Below are positions 34,066 through 41,355 of a DNA stretch of 64,000 nucleotides, piece after piece. The notes under the pieces are model-generated. The model saw only the letters and a program-made list of their open reading frames with translations, was not told the origin of the DNA and made no database searches. Within the stretch, counting starts at the first letter, position 1, and every line of letters begins with the position of its first letter. A program made the position numbers and the translations under genes. Origin of the DNA: Neolewinella litorea (GTDB taxonomy: Bacteria; Bacteroidota; Bacteroidia; Chitinophagales; Saprospiraceae); NCBI RefSeq assembly GCF_004803465.1, contig NZ_SRSF01000002.1:310001-374000 (forward strand). The letters run 5' to 3'.

Positions 34066-34133
34066 ATCCAGTCGCTGACATGAACAATCGGCGGTGCGCC
34101 TCTTTTATTCAGCGCACCCAATCGCTCAATCGC

Positions 34134-35000
34134 ATGGCCCCGAGCAGTAACATCAGTTTACTCTCCATCGTACACGGCAGGCGCTCCCACCTCAATAATC
34201 TCCTGCGGGGGATTGCCGAGCAGCATTGCCCCCCCAAGGAAGTCGTTGTCGTCTTCATGAACGAAGCGATCCCCGATCAGCTCACCGATCCGGGATGCCC
34301 GTTCTTCCCCATCCAGCTCAATTCCGATGATCACCAGTTGCCGCTGGCGGCCACCCGCAACCTGGCCGCGTCACGCGCGCAGGGTGACCTTTTGGCCTTC
34401 CTGGACGTGGATTGCATCCCCGATCCCGACTACCTCTGCCACTTGCAGCAAGCCGTTGACCGAACCCACGGCCTGGTTATGGGCGACGTGCGCTACCTAC
34501 CGCCGGACGCGGCCTCCGGCCACTGGTCCTTCGCCGACCTAGACCGCAAGGCACAGGCCCATCCCCGGCGGCCGGCCATACCCGATGGCAAGGACCTGAT
34601 GACCCTTCCCTACCCGCTGTTCTGGTCCCTCGCTTTCGGGTTGCGCGCCAGCGATTTTGCCCGGCTGGGAGGATTCGATGAGGGGTACGTCGGCTACGGC
34701 GGGGAAGACACCGACTTCGCCTTCAACGCCCGCCTCACCCGGCTTCCGCTCTACGCCTGTACCGCCCGGGCGTACCACCAGCACCATCCGGTCTACTCCC
34801 CACCCTACAATCACCTCACGGACATAGTAAGTAATGCCCAACGCTTCCACGCCAAATGGAAGATCTGGCCCATGGAGGGGTGGCTCAAGCAGTTCCAGCA
34901 CGAAGGCCTGATCCGTTGGGATCTAAATCAACTCGAGATCCTGAAACAGCCCGCGGATCACCAGATCGCCGCCGCCCGCAGCGACGCCCTCTTCGTCTGA
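34134..35000 (+). CDS. Glycosyltransferase family 2-like protein
   Basis: 288 residues from ATG 34134, which puts the first beta strand (ISLLSIVHGR) at the N-terminus; the ATG at 34080 would add 18 residues and lies 14 bp after the previous stop. GT-A features: NLAASRAQGDLLAFLDVDC (DxD-type metal site) and the galactosyltransferase-like acceptor block FARLGGFDEGYVGYGGEDTDFAFNARL. No membrane segment. It transfers a sugar to an unknown acceptor in the cytosol. Confidence 0.87.
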   Translation: MAPSSNISLLSIVHGRRSHLNNLLRGIAEQHCPPKEVVVVFMNEAIPDQLTDPGCPFFPIQLNSDDHQLPLAATRNLAASRAQGDLLAFLDVDCIPDPDYLCHLQQAVDRTHGLVMGDVRYLPPDAASGHWSFADLDRKAQAHPRRPAIPDGKDLMTLPYPLFWSLAFGLRASDFARLGGFDEGYVGYGGEDTDFAFNARLTRLPLYACTARAYHQHHPVYSPPYNHLTDIVSNAQRFHAKWKIWPMEGWLKQFQHEGLIRWDLNQLEILKQPADHQIAAARSDALFV

Positions 35001-35018
35001 CAGCCCCGGAACGGACAA

Positions 35019-35924
35019 TCAATAGATCCCCCCGCTGTGCAGAATGACCACGGTACCCCCCCTGGGGTAATAACCGGCCGATATCCTATGCAGCACTCCG
35101 GCGAACAGTTTGGCCGTATAAACCGGCTCCAGCGGGGGAAGCAGGGGCTCCTTAATTTCCGCCCGCGTAGCCACACTCCCCGCGGGGGTATAGAGGCGCC
35201 AGGCAGCGGGAAACCTGGCGTACCCCCCGAATGAAAAGTCAGTGATCAGGTCCAGCCCGGTTAAGGCTTCGGGCGCAGTCAGCCAATTGCGTATCTCCTT
35301 CGCCATCCAGTCGCCCCGGAGAGCAGGAAAAACCTCGACCCGTGTAGGGCTTCCGTAGGCTGCCAGCAACACTCCCGCCGCCGTTCCGCCGGTACCGGCA
35401 CTGAGGCAAAAGTAGTCTGGGGCCGTGCCAAGCTGATCCACTGTCTCGGCGTAGACGGCACCTGCGTAGGGCAGGGATTCACGTTGGCTTCCTCCTTCGG
35501 GGACGACGATCTCCTCCGTGCGTAGGCCGATCACCCGCTGAAAATCGGGGTCGTGCTTGCGCCGGTAGGCGGTGCGGTCCAGAAAGTGCAGGGTGGAGCC
35601 GTTACGCGTCACCAGATCCAGGGTCGGGTTCCGGACGGCTTCCCCTCTGATGTAAAATCGGGTGCGAAACCCAAAACGCCGGCCGGCAGAGCTCAGGGCG
35701 GCTACGTGGTTGCTGTAAGCCCCGCCGAAGGAGACTACCATGCGGCCGCGAAGGTCATCGCGGGCCAGTAAGGGCGCCAGCTTGCGCACCTTGTTGCCCT
35801 GCAGGGGATCCAGGGGCTCCCAGGAATAGTGGTCGTCGCGCTTGACGAAGAGCTGCACGCCCGCCGCTTCGGCCGCGGGGTGATGCAGGCGCTCCAGCGG
35901 ACTGGCGGGAAGGGGCGGTATCAG
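35019..35924 (-). CDS. 1-aminocyclopropane-1-carboxylate deaminase / D-cysteine desulfhydrase-like PLP enzyme
   Basis: The PLP-binding Lys is in DPLQGNKVRKLAPLL, with Ser/Asn of VSFGGAYSNHVAAL and the glycine loop SAGTGGTAAG holding the phosphate. The usual start codon in frame, GTG at 35858, leaves out residues that match the family N-terminus (LIPPLPASPLERL, HHPAAEAAGVQLFVKRDD). Extending the frame, a CTG at 35924 forms a CTGA overlap with the stop of the upstream HMA gene, so I annotate that as the likely start (301 residues). The family converts ACC or D-cysteine to ammonia and a keto acid. Confidence 0.82.
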   Translation of the reverse strand: MIPPLPASPLERLHHPAAEAAGVQLFVKRDDHYSWEPLDPLQGNKVRKLAPLLARDDLRGRMVVSFGGAYSNHVAALSSAGRRFGFRTRFYIRGEAVRNPTLDLVTRNGSTLHFLDRTAYRRKHDPDFQRVIGLRTEEIVVPEGGSQRESLPYAGAVYAETVDQLGTAPDYFCLSAGTGGTAAGVLLAAYGSPTRVEVFPALRGDWMAKEIRNWLTAPEALTGLDLITDFSFGGYARFPAAWRLYTPAGSVATRAEIKEPLLPPLEPVYTAKLFAGVLHRISAGYYPRGGTVVILHSGGIY

Positions 35925-36136
35925 GCCAGTGGTTTGATGTCGTAGCCGGCTTCCTCGACCACCTGCATGATTTCGGCTTCGGAGGCGGTGCCTTCCACGG
36001 TCAGAAGTTTGCGTTCGTCTTCCACGTCAACGCGCCAGATGGTGACGCCTTCTAGCTCGTCGAGGAAGGGCGTGACACTGCGTACGCAGCTGCCGCAGTT
36101 GATGTTTGTGGTAAAGGACTTAAGCGTAGCAGTCAT
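35921..36136 (-). CDS. Heavy-metal-associated (HMA) domain protein
   Basis: 71 residues, a single beta-alpha-beta-beta-alpha-beta HMA domain with the metal-binding NCGSC (Cys14, Cys17). Such proteins carry copper(I) or mercury to transporters. No copper ATPase is near, and the downstream gene is a PLP enzyme, apparently coupled by overlapping stop and start codons. It may regulate or supply a distant metal exporter. Confidence 0.85.
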   Translation of the reverse strand: MTATLKSFTTNINCGSCVRSVTPFLDELEGVTIWRVDVEDERKLLTVEGTASEAEIMQVVEEAGYDIKPLA

Positions 36137-36179
36137 GGGTGATTATGGTCAATTACGGTCACAGAACACCGCCTGAACA

Positions 36180-36217
36180 AAAATGGGTCACCTTCCAGCC
36201 GGAAGATGACCCATTTT
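36180..36217. terminator. Strong bidirectional terminator after tsf
   Basis: Inverted repeat AAAATGGGTCA (36180-36190) and TGACCCATTTT (36207-36217) with further pairing CTTCC/GGAAG inside; A-runs and T-runs flank both sides, so it can stop transcription from both directions (tsf on the minus strand; HMA gene promoter region beyond). Confidence 0.8.
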
Positions 36218-36237
36218 AATCGGTCTTGCCGGGTTGG

Positions 36238-37068
36238 TTACCCGAGGGCGACGTGCTTGAAGTCGGTGACTTTCAGTCCCTTCTCCACGCTGTCGAGGTA
36301 CTGGGCCACGGTCTGCTTGTCGCTCTTCACGAAGGCCTGGGCTTCCAGGGTATTCTCCTTGTAGAACTTGTTGAGGCGTCCCTGTCCGATCTTCTCTAGC
36401 ATAGCCTCGGGCTTACCTTCCTGGCGGGCCAGATCCATCGCGATGTCGAGTTCCTGATCGACGGTTGCCTGGTCGATGCCCTCCTTATTGACGGCGATCG
36501 GCTTCATGGCGGCAACCTGCATGGCAACGTCGCGGCCGGCGTCGAAGGCGGCTTCGTCATTCTTGTTCAGGGCTACCAGCACACCGGCGCGGTATCCGCT
36601 GTGAATGTAGGGGGCCACCAGGGGGGCACTGAGTTGCTCGTAGGCGGTGATGCTGATCTTCTCGTTGATCTTACCTACCATCTCGGTTACCTTCTCTCCG
36701 ATGGTGAGCTTGCCTTCCATGTTGAGGGCGTTGAGGGCATCGAGATCGGCGGGCCGGTTTTCGAGGGCCAGGTCGGCGATCTTCTGGGCGAAAGCCACGA
36801 AGTCGTCGTTCTTGGCCACGAAGTCGGTCTCGCTGCTCAGGCGCACGACCACCCCGTAGTCATTGGCGTCGTTTACCTGGGCGATCACTACGCCTTCGTT
36901 GGCTTCCCGGTCGCCGCGCTTGGCCGCTACCTTTTCGCCGCGCTTGCGCAGGATCTCGATGGCCTTGTCAAAATCGCCTTCGGCTTCCGCCAGGGCTTTC
37001 TTGCAGTCCATCATACCGGAACCGGTCATGTCCCGCAGTTTCTTTACGTCTTTAGCCGATATAGCCAT
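36238..37068 (-). CDS. tsf: Elongation factor Ts
   Basis: 276 residues. The N-terminal UBA-like VKKLRDMTGSGMMDCKKAL and the signature VVRLSSETDFVAKNDDF are those of EF-Ts, which exchanges GDP for GTP on EF-Tu. Last gene of rplM-rpsI-rpsB-tsf, followed by a strong terminator. Confidence 0.98.
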   Translation of the reverse strand: MAISAKDVKKLRDMTGSGMMDCKKALAEAEGDFDKAIEILRKRGEKVAAKRGDREANEGVVIAQVNDANDYGVVVRLSSETDFVAKNDDFVAFAQKIADLALENRPADLDALNALNMEGKLTIGEKVTEMVGKINEKISITAYEQLSAPLVAPYIHSGYRAGVLVALNKNDEAAFDAGRDVAMQVAAMKPIAVNKEGIDQATVDQELDIAMDLARQEGKPEAMLEKIGQGRLNKFYKENTLEAQAFVKSDKQTVAQYLDSVEKGLKVTDFKHVALG

Positions 37069-37115
37069 TTGTATGGATGTTTTTTTCTGTTATAATCTGG
37101 TTGGAGGAGCATAGC

Positions 37116-37158
37116 AGTACGGCAGTACAGCAGTCAGGAACTGCCGTACTGCCGTACT
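37116..37158 (-). promoter_or_regulatory. Long hairpin in the rpsB-tsf spacer
   Basis: An 18-bp stem with one mismatch: AGTACGGCAGTACAGCAG (37116-37133) pairs with CTGCCGTACTGCCGTACT (37141-37158) across a seven-base loop. It begins 14 bp after the rpsB stop. There is no T-run on the transcript side, so it is more likely an RNA processing, stability or attenuation element than a simple terminator. Confidence 0.6.
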
Positions 37159-37172
37159 ACCACACTGAATTG

Positions 37173-37916
37173 TTACTCTGCGCTGGCGGTCTGCTCTTCT
37201 CCGCTGCTGGCTTTCTCCTCCTTCTCTTCGCTGCGCTCGGCCAGGCCTTCTTTGATGCACTCGACGAGGTAGTTGGTGATCACGCCTACGGCCTTGCTGG
37301 CGTCGTCGTTGCCGGGGATGGCGTAGTCGACACTTGTGGGGTCGGCGTTGGTATCAACGATACCGAAGGTGCGCATACCGAGCTTTTTGGCTTCGGCGAT
37401 GGCCAGGTGTTCGTGTACGATATCGACCACGAAGATGGCGTTGGGGATCCGCTGCATATCAGCGATACCACCCAGTACCTTGTTCATCTTCTCGTGCTCA
37501 CGGGTCAGGGTAAGGCGCTCCTTCTTGGTTACGCTGTCGAGGGTACCGTCGTTGAGCATCCGTTCGATGTTCTGCATCTTGCGGATCGAGCGGCGGATGG
37601 TGTTGAAGTTAGTCAGCATACCACCCTGCCACCGGTCGGTGACGTAGGGCATATTCACTTCCTGCGCGGCGGCGGTGACGATGTCACGGGCCTGCTTCTT
37701 GGTCGCTACGAAGAGAATCTTCTTACCGGCCCGGGCGATCTGCCGCATGGCGTTTCCGGCGCGGTCGAGGTTCTCGAGCGTACGGTTAAGGTCGATGAGG
37801 TGGATGCCGTTCTTCTCGCTGAAGATGTAAGGCGACATCTTGGGGTTCCACTTGCGGCGCAGGTGACCGAAATGTACGCCGGCGTCCAGGAGCTGCTGAT
37901 GGGTTGGCTTAGCCAT
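37173..37916 (-). CDS. rpsB: 30S ribosomal protein S2
   Basis: 247 residues from ATG 37916 (MAKPTHQQLLDAGVHFGHLRRKWNPKM). The conserved HFGH, FVATKKQA and PYVTDRWQGGMLTN, and the later GTLDSVTKKE and FVVDIVHEHLAIAEAKKLG, are those of S2. The C-terminal tail is acidic and repetitive (EERSEEKEEKASSGEEQ), as in other Bacteroidota. Middle gene of the ribosomal operon. Confidence 0.98.
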   Translation of the reverse strand: MAKPTHQQLLDAGVHFGHLRRKWNPKMSPYIFSEKNGIHLIDLNRTLENLDRAGNAMRQIARAGKKILFVATKKQARDIVTAAAQEVNMPYVTDRWQGGMLTNFNTIRRSIRKMQNIERMLNDGTLDSVTKKERLTLTREHEKMNKVLGGIADMQRIPNAIFVVDIVHEHLAIAEAKKLGMRTFGIVDTNADPTSVDYAIPGNDDASKAVGVITNYLVECIKEGLAERSEEKEEKASSGEEQTASAE

Positions 37917-38050
37917 GGTTTTTTTATAGTTGAATCCAGGGTATGAGCCTGAATGGTTTTTTAAGTACCGCGATACGGCAGTAGAATAGTCCGGTAGCAG
38001 AGCGTGCGTACGACGGTACGGACGTACCACAGTACCACACGGTGATCCGT

Positions 38051-38440
38051 CTACCGCTTGGAGAACTGGAAGCTCTTACGGGCCTTGGGCTTACCGTACT
38101 TCTTACGCTCTACCACGCGGGCGTCGCGGGTCAGCAGCTTGTTGCTCTTGAGGGGGCTGCGGAAGTCTTCGTTCAACTTTACCAGCGCGCGGCTGATCGC
38201 CATGCGGATGGCCTCGGCCTGTCCCTTGTAGCCACCACCGTCTACGTTGACCTTCACATCGTAGATGCTGTTGTCGACTTCGATGACCTCAAAAGGCTGC
38301 ACGATCTTACCCTGGACGTGCGTCTGGGGGAAGTAAGCCTTGTAGTCCTTACCGTTAACGGTGATATTACCCTTACCCTGCATGAGGTAGATGCGGGCGA
38401 CGGCGGCCTTGCGGCGACCAATGGCATTGATTTGTTCCAT
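38051..38440 (-). CDS. rpsI: 30S ribosomal protein S9
   Basis: 129 residues. MEQINAIGRRKAAVARIYLM is the standard start, and the C-terminal ARVVERKKYGKPKARKSFQFSKR is the expected basic tail ending in KR, which reaches the P-site tRNA. It follows rplM through a structured 99-bp spacer. Confidence 0.98.
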   Translation of the reverse strand: MEQINAIGRRKAAVARIYLMQGKGNITVNGKDYKAYFPQTHVQGKIVQPFEVIEVDNSIYDVKVNVDGGGYKGQAEAIRMAISRALVKLNEDFRSPLKSNKLLTRDARVVERKKYGKPKARKSFQFSKR

Positions 38441-38463
38441 GGATTATTTTGCTTTGTTGCGGT

Positions 38464-38533
38464 GGTGCGCTTGTTGAGTTGCCTGAGTACCGGGGGGCGG
38501 AAAACCGCTTGTAAAGCAACTCCCGGCCGCACC
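38464..38533 (-). promoter_or_regulatory. Nested hairpin in the rplM-rpsI spacer
   Basis: Three nested complementary arm pairs: GGTGCG/GCACC (38464 and 38529), GAGTTGC/GCAACTC (38476-38482 and 38516-38522) and GCGG-AAAA-CCGC (38497-38508). It fills almost the whole gap between the rplM and rpsI genes. It could be a processing site or a ribosomal-protein-binding leader; that is inference. Confidence 0.5.
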
Positions 38534-38539
38534 AACTGA

Positions 38540-38980
38540 CTATTTGAGTTCCTGCGGTTGCTGGGCGGTGTGGGGATGCTCGGCACCGACGTAAACGTGA
38601 AGTTTACGGTACTGGGCGCGACCGAGTTTGGTCTTGGGCATCATGCCTTTGATGGCGTGCTCCAGCACGAGCTCGGGCTTGCGCGCCAGCAATTGGCGGG
38701 GCGTAGCCTTCCGCTGGCCACCGGGGTAGCCGGTGTGGCGCAGGTATACCTTATTGTTGGTCTTCTGACCGGTAAAGCGGACCTTCTCGGCGTTGATGAC
38801 AATTACGTGGTCGCCGTTGTCGAAATGGGGGGTGTAGTCGGGCTTGTGCTTGCCACGAAGTACACGGGCAATCCGGCTGGCAATGCGACCGACGACCTCG
38901 CCTTCTACGTCGATCACGTGCCACTTGCGCTCAACGGTATTGACGTTGGCCGACTGCGTTTTGTAGGATAATGTATTCAC
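38540..38980 (-). CDS. rplM: 50S ribosomal protein L13
   Basis: 146 residues. MNTLSYKTQSANVNTVERKWHVIDVEGEVVGRIASRIARVLRGKHKP and YLRHTGYPGGQRKATPRQLLARKPE are those of L13. First gene of the rplM-rpsI-rpsB-tsf operon; the promoter lies about 90-120 bp upstream. Confidence 0.98.
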   Translation of the reverse strand: MNTLSYKTQSANVNTVERKWHVIDVEGEVVGRIASRIARVLRGKHKPDYTPHFDNGDHVIVINAEKVRFTGQKTNNKVYLRHTGYPGGQRKATPRQLLARKPELVLEHAIKGMMPKTKLGRAQYRKLHVYVGAEHPHTAQQPQELK

Positions 38981-39066
38981 TGGAAATACTTGATTTTACT
39001 GATTCAATGTCGCGCAGTACTGCGGGACGAAAGCGCCCCAACGGAACGCCGCCACGAAAGCGGACG

Positions 39067-39097
39067 CAAAGGTACGCGTAAGGGAAAACAGAAACAA
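39067..39097 (-). promoter_or_regulatory. Promoter of the rplM operon
   Basis: On the minus strand, TTG (39097-39095) is followed after 20 bases by TACCTTTG (39074-39067), a good Bacteroidota -33/-7 pair. Transcription would start near 39062, giving a leader of about 80 bases before rplM. The 100 bases behind it are AT-rich, as often at strong promoters. Confidence 0.65.
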
Positions 39098-39178
39098 GCA
39101 TTTTTAAGCTTATTTTCCGATCCAACCTTTATAAGTCGCTGAAAAACAGTAAAAATTTCGCACGCCCTTGATCCTGAC

Positions 39179-40381
39179 CTATTTGCGGTCGGGAATCTTG
39201 AAGGTAAATTTCGTACCCTCACCCACGGTGGAGGCGACGGTGATACTGCCCCCGATGGCCTCGATGAGGCGCTTCACGATGGACAGCCCCACCCCGTGGC
39301 TTTGCGTCTTGCCCGCACCCGCGCTGTGGAACAGGCGAAAGATCAGATTCAGGTTCTGCGGCGGGATGCCCGGGCCGTTGTCCTCAACGGTAAACGTGTA
39401 CCATTGCCCGGGCTCGTGTACGCAGTCGATTACGATGCGGCAATCTTCCTTGTCGTTGAACTTGACGGCATTCCCGATCAGGTTCTGTACCGTTTGCAGC
39501 AGCGCGATCGAGGAAGTGTACAATTGCTTTACCTCCCCCACGTATTCCACCTTGCATTCCGCGGGTTTCCCCAGTTGCCGCAGCGCCTGGTCGATGCAGT
39601 GCTGTACGACAACCTCTTCGTGTGCATCCTGCAGACTGCGCGTCACCTGGCTGTACCGCAGCACCCCATCGATCATCATGGAGGCATCCACCGCCCGTTC
39701 CTGGATCATCCGCAGCAGTTCGGCGCCGTCTTCGGGCAGGAGCTTCAGGTAGTCCTCTTCAAGCAGTTCGCCGGCCTGGCGGATGTTGCGCAGGGGGGCC
39801 TTGAGGTCATGGGCGATGACGTGACTGAAGTCGCGCAGTATCCGATAGGCCTGCTCGCGGTCCCGGGAGTTTTGCTCAGCCTCAGCCAGGGCGTGGCGGA
39901 GTTCGAACAGTTTGATCACCTGTCGCGCGAGCTGTTCCAGGGCCCGCAATTGGCTGTCGGCCAGCTGCCGGGGTTCGTGGTCAATCACGCAGAGGCTGCC
40001 CAGGGCGTAACCCTCCCGGCTGATCAGGGGCACCCCGGCGTAAAAAACAACGTTGGGGTCCTTGATCACCAGTTCATTGTTGGCAAAGCGGGGGTCCAGG
40101 CGTGCATCCGGCACCACCATGGTGGTTTCGGGCTCCAGTATATTGTAGGCGCACAGCGCAATGTCACGCGGCGAACCGGTCATGCCCTCGGGCGCACCCA
40201 AGGCAGACTTGAACCACTGGCGATCCTCATCAACGAGCGTGATCAGGGATACGGGAGTACCACAGATCTGGGCGGCAATGGCGGTCAGATCGTCAAACTC
40301 ATCTTCGGGCAAACTGTCCAGGATGGCGTACTTGCGCAGGTTCGCCAGGCGTTGCGCTTCGTTTTCCGGGGTGGGTGGCAT
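39179..40381 (-). CDS. GAF-domain sensor histidine kinase
   Basis: 400 residues from ATG 40381. The GAF domain (about 20-160) includes the VSLITLVDEDRQWFKS block and FYAGVPLI...LGSLCVIDHEPRQL typical of this family's light or small-molecule sensors. HisKA has phospho-acceptor His191 in FSHVIAHDLKAPLRNI. The ATPase domain has NLIGNAVKF, VEDNGPGI and GVGLSIVKRL. No membrane segment. No response regulator is adjacent, so the output is unknown. Confidence 0.92.
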   Translation of the reverse strand: MPPTPENEAQRLANLRKYAILDSLPEDEFDDLTAIAAQICGTPVSLITLVDEDRQWFKSALGAPEGMTGSPRDIALCAYNILEPETTMVVPDARLDPRFANNELVIKDPNVVFYAGVPLISREGYALGSLCVIDHEPRQLADSQLRALEQLARQVIKLFELRHALAEAEQNSRDREQAYRILRDFSHVIAHDLKAPLRNIRQAGELLEEDYLKLLPEDGAELLRMIQERAVDASMMIDGVLRYSQVTRSLQDAHEEVVVQHCIDQALRQLGKPAECKVEYVGEVKQLYTSSIALLQTVQNLIGNAVKFNDKEDCRIVIDCVHEPGQWYTFTVEDNGPGIPPQNLNLIFRLFHSAGAGKTQSHGVGLSIVKRLIEAIGGSITVASTVGEGTKFTFKIPDRK

Positions 40382-40388
40382 CACAGGA

Positions 40389-40396
40389 CAAAGGTA
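40389..40396 (-). promoter_or_regulatory. Candidate -7 box of the GAF kinase gene (near-leaderless)
   Basis: Minus-strand TACCTTTG ends 8 bp before the ATG at 40381, so the transcript would begin within a few bases of the start codon. Confidence 0.45.
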
Positions 40397-40547
40397 ATTG
40401 AAGGAGATTGTATTCGGGGAGGGCCTCATTAAGAAGATCACAATGTCCACAAATTCAAACAGTTCGTGCGTCTGTGCGGGGACCGAACGTCATCTCACAC
40501 CCCATTATGCCCAATTTCTTTCCGCGTTTTTCTCCGTTTCTCCATTC

Positions 40548-40567
40548 GGGCGGGTTCGCGGGTGCCG
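40548..40567 (+). repeat. Dispersed GC-rich element, copy upstream of DUF1761 gene
   Basis: GGGCGGGTTCGCGGGTGCCG differs at one base from the copy at 51356-51375. It lies in the 294-bp gap between the kinase and the DUF1761-like gene; the rest of that gap holds nothing recognised. Confidence 0.6.
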
Positions 40568-40675
40568 TACTGGTAGGACGACGCGGCGCGGCGGCTGTCC
40601 GGCGGTGGTTCACAACGCGGCGGCCGCCAAGCCCCGTGAAAACTGTACCTTGATCGGACCAAATTTGCACTTACC

Positions 40676-41122
40676 ATGACAAGATCCATCAATTGGTGGG
40701 CCATTCTCGGAGCTACCGTCGGCGGCATGTTCGTCGGTTTTCTTTTTTACGGAGCCCTGTTTAATGCCGCCTGGACGGAGGCGGTGGGGCTCACCACCGA
40801 GGACGACGTCAACTTCCGGAAGTACGGTGAAGCGGTCACCCTGGACCCCGTCATGCCCATGCTGATCAACGCCTTCGTAATGGCCGCCTACGCGCTGTTC
40901 CTGTCCTGGCTCATGCAGCGCACCAAACGCACCACCCTCGGCGAGGGCGCCCTGTTGGGCCTGCTGGTCGGACTGGTCGTTGCCGCCAGCCACGGCACGG
41001 GCAATCTCTTCGCCATGAACCCGGCCATCCTAACCGTAATCGACGGCAGTTACCACGTGATACTATTCGCCGTGATCGGTGCCATCGTAGCCCGCTGGCC
41101 CGTTGTCCGGCGGGTACCCTAA
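40676..41122 (+). CDS. DUF1761-like four-helix membrane protein
   Basis: 148 residues. The first helix INWWAILGATVGGMFVGFLFYGALFNAAWTEAVGL carries the gly-rich, tryptophan-containing pattern of DUF1761. Three further helices are at about 60-80, 90-110 and 120-140. Function is unknown for the family. Confidence 0.75.
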   Translation: MTRSINWWAILGATVGGMFVGFLFYGALFNAAWTEAVGLTTEDDVNFRKYGEAVTLDPVMPMLINAFVMAAYALFLSWLMQRTKRTTLGEGALLGLLVGLVVAASHGTGNLFAMNPAILTVIDGSYHVILFAVIGAIVARWPVVRRVP

Positions 41123-41145
41123 CACCTGGCTCGCGGGACCGCCCC

Positions 41146-41166
41146 CGGCACCCGCGGCCGCGCCCC
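41146..41166 (-). repeat. Dispersed GC-rich element, copy before DUF5916 gene
   Basis: Minus-strand copy identical over 21 bp to the one at 24953-24973; its core is GCGCGGCCGCGGGTGCCG. It begins 24 bp after the DUF1761-like stop. Confidence 0.65.
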
Positions 41167-41355
41167 ACTCCAAAGTTCTGGATTGAATTGAACCCCCATC
41201 CGTTACCCTGACCTACCATGCGTCATGGCCAGGTGGCCATTCGCAAAAATCCCTTATCTTATGTGGTCGGGCCGTGCCCGATCTGTGCAACCCCCCTCCC
41301 GCAGCCGCTCGTCGTTCAGAGAATCAAGTCCGCCAAAACACCCAGTCCCCCCTGC

